From contig CAYIBD010000026.1 in assembly GCA_964361655.1 (NCBI GenBank), positions 1 to 10,308 of the forward strand: 10,308 bases of DNA. The letters run 5' to 3'. This document shows positions 1 through 6,682 of this stretch, piece by piece (the first letter of the stretch is position 1; the number at the start of each line of letters is the position of its first letter). Below the pieces are notes generated by a model. That model had not been told where the DNA came from and did no database searches. It worked only from the letters and a program-made list of their open reading frames with translations. The position numbers and the translations under genes are program-made. The stretch is from CAYIBD01 sp964361655. GTDB taxonomy: Bacteria > Patescibacteriota > Minisyncoccia > Sungbacterales > SURF-37.

Positions 1-945
1 GCCTTCATCCGCTTGAAAGAGGCCTCGGTGCACTGCCGGCTTGACCACAAGCAATGCGAGATCTGCATGCGCTTTGCCGATAAGATTCCCTACGAGGACG
101 TGACCATTGTGCCGGCCGTAGGCAATAGCGCGAACGCCAGCGTGGCCGCCTCCCGCCTGGGGCTTTCGAGCGCGCTCGTCTCAAATGTGGGGGATGATTA
201 CTTCGGCCAAGAGTGTCTGGATGCGCTCAAGGCCGAAGGAGTGGCCACGGAATTTGTGAAAGTCAATAAGGGCGAGAAGACCAACTACCACTATGTTCTC
301 TGGTACGAGGCCGACCGCACTATTTTGATAAAGCACGAACGCTATGACTACGAACTTCCGGATATCGGCGAGCCAAAGTGGATATATCTCTCATCGGTAG
401 GGGAGAACGCCCTCCTGTTTCACGATCAGATTGCCGCCTATCTCGAGGCCCATCCTTCGGTCAAGCTTGCGTTCCAGCCCGGCACCTATCAGATAAAATT
501 CGGCGTGGAGAAGCTTGCGAAAATCTACCGGCGAACGGACGCATTTTTCTGCAACCGAGAAGAAGCCAAGAGAATCTTGCGGACAGATGACGAGGAGCCG
601 CTAAAGCTCTTGAAGGGCATTGCCTCACTCGGCCCCAAGATGGTGGCCATCACCGATGGGGTGAATGGTGCGTATGCCTATGACGGCACCAATGCCTGGT
701 ATATACCGCTCTACCCTGATCCCAAGCCGCCTTTGCAGAGGACCGGCGCTGGCGACGCCTTTTCTTCAACCTTTGTTGCGGCTCTCATTCTTGGTAAGAG
801 CGTTGCCGAGGCCCTGCGCTGGGGCCCGGTGAATTCAATGTCCGTGGTACAGCGGGTGGGAGCACGAGCCGGACTCCTGACACGCTCCGAGCTTGAGGAG
901 TACCTCACCAAGGCCCCGGCGGATTACGTCCCTAGATCCCTATGA
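1..945 (+). CDS. PfkB/ribokinase-family carbohydrate kinase, 5'-truncated by window edge
   Basis: The frame is open to base 1, so the N-terminus, probably 10-25 residues with the first strand of the fold, lies outside the window; the TTG at 13 is not a convincing start. Two PfkB signatures are visible: an early GNSANASVAASRLG (the glycine/asparagine/alanine sugar-binding motif) and, near the C-terminus, RTGAGDAF, the anion-hole motif whose Asp (codon at 754-756) is the catalytic base. The family phosphorylates sugars, nucleosides or sugar phosphates with ATP in the cytoplasm. The substrate cannot be read from sequence. The stop overlaps the aldolase start (ATGA at 942-945), so the two are very likely co-translated. 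A sugar-phosphate substrate feeding that aldolase is therefore plausible, but this is inference. The family call is firm and the specificity is open. Confidence 0.9.
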   Translation, partial: AFIRLKEASVHCRLDHKQCEICMRFADKIPYEDVTIVPAVGNSANASVAASRLGLSSALVSNVGDDYFGQECLDALKAEGVATEFVKVNKGEKTNYHYVLWYEADRTILIKHERYDYELPDIGEPKWIYLSSVGENALLFHDQIAAYLEAHPSVKLAFQPGTYQIKFGVEKLAKIYRRTDAFFCNREEAKRILRTDDEEPLKLLKGIASLGPKMVAITDGVNGAYAYDGTNAWYIPLYPDPKPPLQRTGAGDAFSSTFVAALILGKSVAEALRWGPVNSMSVVQRVGARAGLLTRSELEEYLTKAPADYVPRSL

Positions 946-1856
946 GCTCGCTAAACGAAATTCTCCAGCGGGCTACCAAGGAGGGTTGGGCTGCTGGGCA
1001 TTTCAATGCCTCCACTCTTGAGCAGATGCGCGTGATCTGCCGAGTATGCAAAGAACTCGGATCGCCAGCCATCATCGGGACCTCGGAAGGGGAGCGAGAA
1101 CACATGGGGCTCCTGGAGGCCGTGGCCCTGCGCCAGGCATTGCGGCATGAGTTCGGGATTCCGATATTCCTGAACGCCGATCATTCAAAGTCGGTCGAAA
1201 GCGCAAAAGCCGCCATAGACGCCGGCTACGATTCAATTCACGTTGATTTATCAGCCGAGCCATTCGAGAGTAATGTGAAAGGCACAGCCGAGGTAGTGGC
1301 GTACGCAAAGAAGCAGGAAGCCCCGCACCAGAGCAAGCTCGGTACGGGACAGGCAGGAAGCAGGCAGCAAGATTTGAACGTCGAAGGCGAGCTCGGGTAT
1401 TTACGGGGCGAGTCGAAAGTTCAAAAAGAGAAAATTGAGGTTAGGCCCGAGGATTTCACCGATCCCAAACAGGCGGCGGAATTTGTCGAGAAAACTGGGG
1501 TCGATCGCCTGGCCATTGCCGTCGGCAATATCCATGGCATCTCGCTTGACGAGCCGGCGCTCGACATCGAGCGCATCAGTAAGATCCGTGCGGCCGTCCC
1601 ACCCGCCTGCGCCCTGGTGCTCCATGCCGGCTCGGGCATCCCCGACGATCAAATCCGCGCCGCAATCAAGGCCGGCATTGCCAACATTCACATCAACACT
1701 GATATCCGCGTTGCGTTTGTCGGGGGCCTCCGCGAGCAACTCGCCCGCCATCCCGAGGAGACCACCCCGTATAAGTTATTCCCCAAAGCCGAAGAAGCCA
1801 TGGCCAAAGTTGTTCGAGAAAAGTTGATGCTCTTTGGGTCCGTCGCCAGAATTTAG
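942..1856 (+). CDS. class II fructose-bisphosphate aldolase family protein
   Basis: 304 aa, Zn-dependent class II aldolase (fructose- or tagatose-bisphosphate type). It would cleave a ketose bisphosphate to dihydroxyacetone phosphate and an aldehyde phosphate, in the cytoplasm. By homology, Asp80 of LNADHSKS is the catalytic Asp and His81 the first Zn ligand. Glu150 in VEGELG, His199 in AVGNIHG and His228 in LHAGSG are the other ligands. NIHINTD (about 248-254) is the phosphate-binding region. LHAGSG replaces the more usual LHGGSG. Residues about 123-146 form a Gln/Gly/Ser-rich insertion between a helix and the VEGELG strand, where relatives usually have a short turn. The start at 942 overlaps the kinase stop by 4 nt, and no Shine-Dalgarno is visible, as expected for translational coupling. 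The family is certain; the exact substrate is not. Confidence 0.93.
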   Translation: MSSLNEILQRATKEGWAAGHFNASTLEQMRVICRVCKELGSPAIIGTSEGEREHMGLLEAVALRQALRHEFGIPIFLNADHSKSVESAKAAIDAGYDSIHVDLSAEPFESNVKGTAEVVAYAKKQEAPHQSKLGTGQAGSRQQDLNVEGELGYLRGESKVQKEKIEVRPEDFTDPKQAAEFVEKTGVDRLAIAVGNIHGISLDEPALDIERISKIRAAVPPACALVLHAGSGIPDDQIRAAIKAGIANIHINTDIRVAFVGGLREQLARHPEETTPYKLFPKAEEAMAKVVREKLMLFGSVARI

Positions 1857-1862
1857 TCCCCA

Positions 1863-1881
1863 TTCAACATTCAATGTTGAA
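1863..1881. repeat. palindromic repeat copy 1, upstream of the transposase
   Basis: TTCAACATTCAATGTTGAA is a perfect 9-bp inverted repeat around a single C, 7 nt after the aldolase stop. Closely matching copies lie inside (2086-2102) and at the end (2600-2616) of the transposase gene. The position flanking a RAYT gene suggests its REP-like recognition hairpin. Confidence 0.8.
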
Positions 1882-1916
1882 CAAAGGGATGAAGTGAGTT
1901 ATTGTGCGAAAGAAAT

Positions 1917-2609
1917 ATGGGCCGTGGAGAAATAGCAAAAGGCGAATACTATCACATCTTTAATCGTGGGGTTGAGAAGCGTCGCATCTTTCTCGATGAT
2001 CGAGATCGGTGGCGGTTTATGACATTGCTTTGCGTTTTCCAGGGAGAGGCCATTGTTCCAAACATCCGCCGTGCCATTACCCTTGTTCAACATTCAATGT
2101 TGGATGATGAGGTGGTGCAGAGATGTTTGATCCATCGTGTTGTTACCCTATTGGGTTTCTGTCTCATGCCGAATCACTTTCATCTCATTCTGCGTTCGGA
2201 GACTGCAAATGGCATATCCCGATACATGCAGCGCTTAGGCAATGCCTATACAAAATACTTCAATATGCGCAACGAACGGACTGGTCACCTCTTCGGCAGT
2301 CGGTTCCACTTCGTCCGCGTTGATCGAGATGAGTACTTTTCATATCTTTCGGCATACGTCCATATGAACCCTCGTGAGCTCGAATCGTGGCGGGGGAGAG
2401 AAGACAGCTATCCATGGTCAAGTTTTCAGGACTACCTGGCGGGAAACCGCTGGGGCCTTTTCCTCGATACGTCAGTGATACTCGCTCAATTCAAAGATTC
2501 AGCCGATTACCACTCTTTCGTTAAGAGCTGTGATATCAAGAGTGCTTTCCCCGACGATCACCGTTTCGATCGCATCGGTCTCGCACAAAATCAACATGTT
2601 CAACATTGA
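1917..2609 (+). CDS. REP-associated tyrosine transposase (RAYT, Y1_Tnp / IS200-like family)
   Basis: 230 aa from the ATG at 1917; an in-frame TTG at 1902 would add five residues. The N-terminal YYHIFNRGVEKRRIF block is the usual RAYT opening. MPNHFHLIL carries the HUH metal-binding pair (His87, His89). YTKYFN holds the candidate nucleophilic Tyr (Tyr111 or Tyr114), followed by RTGHLFGSRF and YVHMNPRE. HUH transposases cut single-stranded DNA through a 5'-phosphotyrosine bond, and RAYTs act on REP hairpins. There are no IS-like ends; instead one palindrome flanks the gene on both sides and also occurs inside it, where it encodes part of VQHSML (residues 57-62). The stop codon lies within the third copy. 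All conserved blocks appear intact, so the gene may be active or recently domesticated. Confidence 0.9.
   Translation: MGRGEIAKGEYYHIFNRGVEKRRIFLDDRDRWRFMTLLCVFQGEAIVPNIRRAITLVQHSMLDDEVVQRCLIHRVVTLLGFCLMPNHFHLILRSETANGISRYMQRLGNAYTKYFNMRNERTGHLFGSRFHFVRVDRDEYFSYLSAYVHMNPRELESWRGREDSYPWSSFQDYLAGNRWGLFLDTSVILAQFKDSADYHSFVKSCDIKSAFPDDHRFDRIGLAQNQHVQH
2086..2102. repeat. palindromic repeat copy 2, inside the transposase gene
   Basis: TTCAACATTCAATGTTG is identical to the first 17 nt of copy 1 (1863-1879). It sits in frame in the transposase, between the N-terminal block and the HUH motif. The perfect palindrome core is CAACATTCAATGTTG (2088-2102). Confidence 0.75.
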
Positions 2610-2616
2610 ATGTTGA
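2600..2616. repeat. palindromic repeat copy 3, over the transposase stop codon
   Basis: TCAACATTGAATGTTGA is an 8-bp palindrome around G, where copies 1 and 2 have C; that is, the reverse-complement form. It contains the transposase TGA stop (2607-2609). A partial extra unit, TCAACATGTT, begins at 2591. Confidence 0.75.
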
Positions 2617-2624
2617 GTTGGGGT

Positions 2625-3599
2625 ATGAGGATATTTATTACACGGAAAATTCCGAATCGAGGTGTCGGGATGCTCGTCGCAAAAGGGTGGAGCACCGTAA
2701 TAAGCCCTTATGACCGGGTGCTTTCGAAGCAGGAACTGATCGATGCGTTGAGGCAGGATCACTACCATGCAGTGCTCTGCCTATTGACCGATACGATTGA
2801 TGCCGAGGTGCTGGATGCCGGAAAGGCGTCGGGAGTGAAAATCTTCGCCAACTACGCGGTTGGCTTTGACAACATTGACGTGAAAGCCGCGGCGGAGCGG
2901 GGGATTCTCATAACCAATACGCCGGAAGTGGCGACAGAAACCGTGGCCGAGCACACCTTTGCCCTCATGTTAGCCATTGCGCATCGGGTGAGCGAATCCG
3001 ATCGCTTCTCGCGCGCCGGCAAATTCAAGGGCTGGGAGCCGGAACTGTTACTCGGCACGGATCTTTCGCATAAAATCCTCGGCATCGTTGGTCTTGGCCG
3101 CATCGGGGCGGCCGTGGCTCATCATGCCGTGAAGGGCTTTGACATGAAGGTCATTCACTTTGACGTCAAACGAAACGAGGCATTTGAGAAAGAATTCGGC
3201 GCCGAGTTTCGCGTCAACGTGGATGATGTTTTCCGCGAGGCCGATTTCGTCTCCATCCATGCCCCGTTGCTTCCAGAGACCCGGCACCTAGTCAATACCC
3301 AGCGTCTCAAGCTCATGAAACCAACCGCGTATTTGATTAACACCTCGCGCGGCCCGATCGTGGATGAGGCCGCGCTCCGCGATGCGCTGAAAGCCGGCAC
3401 GATCAAGGGTGCGGCCATTGATGTCTGGGAACACGAACCCGAACTGACTCCGGGCCTCGCCGAGCTTGAAAACATCATCATCACCCCGCACACCGCATCC
3501 GCAACAGAGGAAACGCGGCAGCGCATGGGTGAGGTGGCGGCAAAAAATATCATCGAGGCCCTAGAAGGCAGAACGCCGCCGAACCTTGTGAAAATATAG
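2625..3599 (+). CDS. D-isomer-specific 2-hydroxyacid dehydrogenase (glyoxylate/hydroxypyruvate reductase-like)
   Basis: 324 aa from ATG 2625 (MRIFITRKIP, the usual N-terminus of this family). The in-frame ATG at 2610 lies inside the palindromic repeat and is less likely. The Rossmann motif GLGRIG is at residues 156-161, and Asp180 ends the second strand, which favours NAD(H) over NADP(H). Catalytic residues by homology are Arg242 (NTSRGPIVDE), Glu271 (EHEPE) and His289 (TPHTAS). The family reduces 2-keto acids such as glyoxylate or hydroxypyruvate to D-2-hydroxy acids in the cytosol. It is separated from the kinase/aldolase pair by the transposase, which may have landed between genes once adjacent. 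No Shine-Dalgarno is evident. The family is certain; the substrate is inferred from overall resemblance only. Confidence 0.93.
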   Translation: MRIFITRKIPNRGVGMLVAKGWSTVISPYDRVLSKQELIDALRQDHYHAVLCLLTDTIDAEVLDAGKASGVKIFANYAVGFDNIDVKAAAERGILITNTPEVATETVAEHTFALMLAIAHRVSESDRFSRAGKFKGWEPELLLGTDLSHKILGIVGLGRIGAAVAHHAVKGFDMKVIHFDVKRNEAFEKEFGAEFRVNVDDVFREADFVSIHAPLLPETRHLVNTQRLKLMKPTAYLINTSRGPIVDEAALRDALKAGTIKGAAIDVWEHEPELTPGLAELENIIITPHTASATEETRQRMGEVAAKNIIEALEGRTPPNLVKI

Positions 3600-3669
3600 C
3601 CATCCGCAAGTCATCCGGAGCGAAGCTAAGAGCCCCTAGCGCCACGGTCTTTTTGTCTTACTCCCCGTA

Positions 3670-3678
3670 TGATAGAAT
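3670..3678 (+). promoter_or_regulatory. extended -10 promoter element of the bL25 gene
   Basis: TGATAGAAT fits the extended -10 form TGNTANNNT and ends 8 nt before the bL25 ATG (3687). There is no good -35 at 16-18 nt; a poor TTGTCT lies at 3653-3658. A start site about 7 nt downstream would give a leaderless or nearly leaderless mRNA, matching the lack of any Shine-Dalgarno. Confidence 0.5.
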
Positions 3679-3686
3679 GAATATCT

Positions 3687-4367
3687 ATGCCAGAAATATC
3701 TGCAAAACCGCGTTCCGAACCAGGAAAGAAGGCCCATTCCCTCCGCAAGGAGGGTATTTTGCCTGCGGTACTTTACGGCCAAGACGTTCCTTCCACACCT
3801 CTTTCCGTATTGATGAAAGATTTTGAGAACGTGCTCCGCGAAGCCGGCGAGACGAGCTTAGTCACCTTGAAGGTTGTGGGAGGCAAAAGCTATAACGTCC
3901 TGATTCACGATGTCGCCAAGGATCCCCTGACGCTCGAACCCATCCATGCTGATTTCTACGCCGTACGCATGGACAAGCCCATTGAGGCCAAGGTGCCGCT
4001 CGCTTTCATTGGCGAATCTCCGGCCGTTGAGGGTGAAGGCGGTATCCTGGTAAAGGTGGTTCACGAGCTCGAAGTCAGAGCCCTGCCCAAGGACTTGCCG
4101 CACGAGATTCCGGTTGACCTTACGTTATTGGAGAAGATCGGCAACAAAATCCACGTGAAAGACCTTACGCTGCCTGCGGGAGTTAGCGCCCATGCCCCGC
4201 TGGAGGAGGTTTTGGCCTTGATTGAGCCGCCGCGGGTCGAGGAAGAGGCAGCGGCAGCGCCGCCGGAAGCGGCACCCGCCGAAGTCAAGACCGAGCGCGA
4301 ACTCAAGGCCGAGGAGAGGGCATCCAAGATTGAGGCGGCCGAGCCAGCGGAGGAAGGCGTGAAGTGA
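3687..4367 (+). CDS. rplY: 50S ribosomal protein bL25 (CTC/TL5 form)
   Basis: 226 aa. The N-terminal domain (about 1-93) has the L25 5S-rRNA-binding pattern: a KKAHSLRKEGILPAVLYGQ region followed by HDVAKDPLTLEPIHADFY. The C-terminal TL5 domain (about 95-185) follows, with LEVRALPKDLPHEIPVDL. A low-complexity Ala/Glu/Pro/Lys tail (about 188-226) ends the protein, as is common in the long CTC form. bL25 binds 5S rRNA at the central protuberance of the large subunit. It stands alone on the plus strand with its own extended -10 element just upstream. Three hairpins follow its stop codon. Confidence 0.95.
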   Translation: MPEISAKPRSEPGKKAHSLRKEGILPAVLYGQDVPSTPLSVLMKDFENVLREAGETSLVTLKVVGGKSYNVLIHDVAKDPLTLEPIHADFYAVRMDKPIEAKVPLAFIGESPAVEGEGGILVKVVHELEVRALPKDLPHEIPVDLTLLEKIGNKIHVKDLTLPAGVSAHAPLEEVLALIEPPRVEEEAAAAPPEAAPAEVKTERELKAEERASKIEAAEPAEEGVK

Positions 4368-4371
4368 AGCT

Positions 4372-4391
4372 CCACGGCCTTCCGGCCGTGG
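4372..4391. repeat. hairpin repeat, type 1 copy a
   Basis: CCACGGCC-TTCC-GGCCGTGG: a perfect 8-bp stem with TTCC loop, 4 nt after the bL25 stop. It matches copy b at 4496-4515 except for one compensated stem pair (C-G swapped for G-C), so the hairpin rather than the sequence appears conserved. REP-like. Confidence 0.75.
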
Positions 4392-4429
4392 CATCTTGCT
4401 TTTTCGCCGGAGGCGAAAAAGCAAGATGC
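4391..4429. repeat. perfect 18-bp hairpin
   Basis: Arm GCATCTTGCTTTTTCGCC (4391-4408), loop GGA, and an exact complementary arm (4412-4429). It abuts hairpin copy a, sharing base 4391. The T run is on the ascending arm and A's follow the core stem on either strand, so it does not have the form of an intrinsic terminator. It may block transcription or protect RNA ends between bL25 and the next gene. Confidence 0.8.
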
Positions 4430-4495
4430 AGCGGAACCCGCCAAAGCATGAGATACTTCGACCCGGTCGAGGATACCCGCTGTTCCAGCATTCCT

Positions 4496-4515
4496 CCACG
4501 GGCTTCCGCCCGTGG
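4496..4515. repeat. hairpin repeat, type 1 copy b
   Basis: CCACGGGC-TTCC-GCCCGTGG: a perfect 8-bp stem with TTCC loop, the compensated sister of 4372-4391. It lies 28 nt before the start of the following gene. Between the two copies (4430-4495) I see only a short TCGAC/GTCGA dyad. Confidence 0.75.
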
Positions 4516-4543
4516 CTTTCTGCGACGGCGGGTAATTCACCCC

Positions 4544-5920
4544 ATGCGCGGCAAGGAGGGTATTTGGCCATGGCGGGACACCATACGCTTGAATGGCGCC
4601 GCGGTTATTTTTCTCCTGCTCGCCCTTGCAGCGGTACATCCGACGCTGGCGTCGAACCACGAGACGCTCCGTCAGGCATTGCAGTCGCAACTCGAAGCGC
4701 TCGAGCGCGAGGCGATTGCTCTCGACCGCGAAATCACGCAGGCGCAGGATGAGGCCCGGACCCTCAAGCGTCAAATTAAGCTCTTCGACGATGAAATCCG
4801 GAGGCGGGAGCTCGAAATACGGCGTCTTGGCATTGCCATCCGTCAGGCCGAGATTGACGTCCAGGCCAAAGCCGCCGACATTGAGGCGCTTACGGCCCGC
4901 ATCCTAAAGAACCGCGCCATTCTGGCTTCGAGCATCCGGCAGCTCTACGCCTATGATCAGGAGAACATGCTCGTCGTGCTTGCCAAGAACGAAACGCTGT
5001 CTGAATTCTTCTCGGCGCTCGACAATATCCGCGACCTGCAGCGGCAGGTAGAGCAGCTGGTCGCCGAACTTCGTGAAACGCGCTCGCAGGTCCAGAAGGA
5101 AAAAGATGAGCTAGAAGATTTTCGCGCCGAACAGCTCTCCCTCCGGGCCCTCGCCGAGGTGGAGCGTCGTGCGGTGCAGGAGAAGAAGCTCGAGAAGGAC
5201 CGCATCCTGAAACTCACCAAGGGGAAGGAGGCGGAATTCCAGAAGCTCCTCGCACAAAAGAAGCGTGACATCGCAGCACTGAAGACCCAGCTTTTCTACC
5301 TTGAGCGGACCGGCATCTCAGCCGCCGACGCCCTGAAGTTTGCCGAGCTTGCGGCAAATCGGACTGGCATCCGGACGGCATTTCTCTTGGCGCTCCTCGA
5401 GGTTGAGACCGGCCGCCAGTTTGAAGGCGGAGTGGTAAGTGCCGGCACGTATCTCGGAACCGGCAACTGGAAGACCGACATGTATGATTGCTACGTTCGG
5501 CTCGGCCGACGCTCCGCGGCCGAAGCCCAGAAGAATGCCTTTTTCGAGATAACGTCGAAGTTGAATCTCGACCCCGACCGCATGCCGGTGTCGCGGCGTC
5601 CCTCCTACGGCTGCGGCGGAGCGATGGGGCCGGCGCAATTTATTCCGACGACGTGGCTCCGCTTTGAGGCCAAGACCGCCGAGCTTACCGGCCATAACCC
5701 GCCCAATCCCTGGAACATTGAAGACGCCTTTACTGCCTCGGCAATCTTTCTTGCCGAGGCAGGCGCTGATTCAAAGACCCGCGCCGGAGAGCTTGGCGCA
5801 GCGCGAACCTACATTAGCGGCCGATCGTCTTGCCCCGCGAGCGGTTCTGCCCGCTACGCCTGTCTTGCCTATGCCAACCGCGTGCTCTCGCTCGCCGAGG
5901 ACATTGATCGAATTATATGA
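4544..5920 (+). CDS. secreted coiled-coil protein with MltB-like lytic transglycosylase domain
   Basis: 458 aa from ATG 4544. Residues 1-36 form a signal peptide: a basic N-region, the hydrophobic core AAVIFLLLALAAV, and likely cleavage after PTLA. Residues about 40-265 are a long heptad-rich coiled coil, full of E/Q/R/K/L and resembling the helical part of EnvC/PcsB-type cell-division proteins. Residues about 268-458 match SLT_2/MltB (GH103): LLEVETG carries the candidate catalytic Glu288, and GCGGAMGPAQFIPTTW the substrate-groove motif. Such enzymes cleave peptidoglycan glycan strands to 1,6-anhydro ends. I infer an envelope role in wall remodelling, perhaps at division. The frame is open back to 4364, but that stretch is made of the hairpin repeats. 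An AGGAGG at 4554 lies inside the chosen gene and points at an out-of-frame ATG, so the exact start is uncertain. Confidence 0.85.
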   Translation: MRGKEGIWPWRDTIRLNGAAVIFLLLALAAVHPTLASNHETLRQALQSQLEALEREAIALDREITQAQDEARTLKRQIKLFDDEIRRRELEIRRLGIAIRQAEIDVQAKAADIEALTARILKNRAILASSIRQLYAYDQENMLVVLAKNETLSEFFSALDNIRDLQRQVEQLVAELRETRSQVQKEKDELEDFRAEQLSLRALAEVERRAVQEKKLEKDRILKLTKGKEAEFQKLLAQKKRDIAALKTQLFYLERTGISAADALKFAELAANRTGIRTAFLLALLEVETGRQFEGGVVSAGTYLGTGNWKTDMYDCYVRLGRRSAAEAQKNAFFEITSKLNLDPDRMPVSRRPSYGCGGAMGPAQFIPTTWLRFEAKTAELTGHNPPNPWNIEDAFTASAIFLAEAGADSKTRAGELGAARTYISGRSSCPASGSARYACLAYANRVLSLAEDIDRII

Positions 5921-5921
5921 T

Positions 5922-6000
5922 GCGGATCTACGGATGAAATGCGAATCTACAGATATGCGGATTTGCATATCCGTTGATCAGGACAGTATTCGCATATCTG
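5922..6000. repeat. intergenic repeat cluster with competing hairpins
   Basis: Near-repeats GCGGATCTACGGAT (5922-5935) and GCGAATCTACAGAT (5941-5954), then a third related unit from 5957. CAGATATGCG (5950-5959) pairs perfectly with CGCATATCTG (5991-6000), while GATATGC (5952-5958) can instead pair with GCATATC at 5965-5971. It occupies almost the whole spacer before the HAD gene. Confidence 0.65.
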
Positions 6001-6010
6001 CATCACATTG

Positions 6011-6607
6011 ATGATTAAGGCGATATTTTTTGACGTCGGCGGGGTGCTGGTCGAGGATAACTCGGCCGGAATTTTCACTCGGCACGCGCGATTACTCGGT
6101 ATTGATCGAGATCGACTCATCACCGTCATGCGGCCTGACCGGCGCCTCCTCTCCAAGGGGCTGATTTCTCACCGCGAGTACCTTCGGCGACTATCGGCCC
6201 GATTCGGCATTCCCCCGATTCGGGTGGCTGATATTCGCTCGGTCATGCCTCGGCGGTACCGTCGCGTCCACTCGATGTGGGCGATCGCACGCCTGCTCCG
6301 CCGCCGGGGTTACCGGATCGGTGTCATCACCAATGTTCCGCCACCGCTTCCCTTTAGGCCAGAGCTCCGGCTCCACCCGCTCTTTTCCGTGGTCGTCCGT
6401 TCATTTGCTGTAGGCAGCGTAAAGCCGGAAAAAAGGATTTTTGACATCGCCCGGCGCCGCGCCGGGGTTAAATTTTTGGAGATGCTGTTTTTCGACGACA
6501 AGCCGAGAAACGTTACGGCAGCAAAATATCTCGGCATCAAGGCCTTCGTATATAAAAATCCGCGGCAGCTCGTGCGGCAGCTCCGTCGCTACGGCGTCAG
6601 AATTTGA
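6011..6607 (+). CDS. HAD-superfamily hydrolase (subfamily IA-like phosphatase)
   Basis: 198 aa from ATG 6011; a TTG directly before it is the alternative start. Motif I is FFDVGGVL with nucleophile Asp8. The usual second Asp is Gly10, as in the D-x-G type seen in YihX/epoxide-hydrolase-N-like members. Motif II is VITN (Thr107, Asn108), motif III is Lys138 in SVKPEKRIF, and motif IV is FFDDKPRNV (Asp162, Asp163, Asn167). The segment between motifs I and II is a helical cap. The family transfers phosphate from small metabolites through an aspartyl-phosphate. The substrate is unknown. The protein is unusually Arg-rich. No Shine-Dalgarno; the repeat cluster lies directly upstream. It converges on prfA. 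Confidence 0.88.
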   Translation: MIKAIFFDVGGVLVEDNSAGIFTRHARLLGIDRDRLITVMRPDRRLLSKGLISHREYLRRLSARFGIPPIRVADIRSVMPRRYRRVHSMWAIARLLRRRGYRIGVITNVPPPLPFRPELRLHPLFSVVVRSFAVGSVKPEKRIFDIARRRAGVKFLEMLFFDDKPRNVTAAKYLGIKAFVYKNPRQLVRQLRRYGVRI

Positions 6608-6631
6608 ATTCGAACCTAAGAATCCTGATGC

Positions 6632-6661
6632 GACAATTCGTTACGATCGTAGCGAATTGTC
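6632..6661. repeat. 30-bp near-perfect palindrome between convergent genes
   Basis: Each arm is 15 nt, GACAATTCGTTACGA paired with TCGTAGCGAATTGTC; the only non-Watson-Crick position is one T-G pair. It sits in the 75-bp gap between the convergent HAD and RF1 stops. There is no flanking T run, so an ordinary intrinsic terminator is not supported; a bidirectional block or a protein-binding site is possible. Confidence 0.75.
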
Positions 6662-6682
6662 CCGGGCGTGTTTCTGACGATT

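Noticed and set aside
1401..1751. 116-aa minus-strand open frame
   Set aside because: It lies entirely opposite the aldolase motifs and has no start signal or family resemblance.
1863..2616. CRISPR-like or IS-end interpretation of the three palindromes
   Set aside because: Spacing is irregular (about 220 and 510 nt), one copy is within a gene, and there are no spacers or target-site duplications; REP-like is the better fit.
4391..4429. 18-bp hairpin as the rho-independent terminator of bL25
   Set aside because: On both strands the GC core is followed by A's rather than T's, which does not fit the terminator form.
4364..4543. 60-residue N-terminal extension of the coiled-coil lytic transglycosylase
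   Set aside because: It begins at GTG inside the bL25 stop region and translates the hairpin repeats; a clear signal peptide starts after ATG 4544.
4061..4774. 237-aa minus-strand open frame
   Set aside because: It crosses bL25, all three hairpins and the next gene, is rich in Ala/Ser/Gly, and shows no recognisable motif; a shadow of GC-rich coding sequence.
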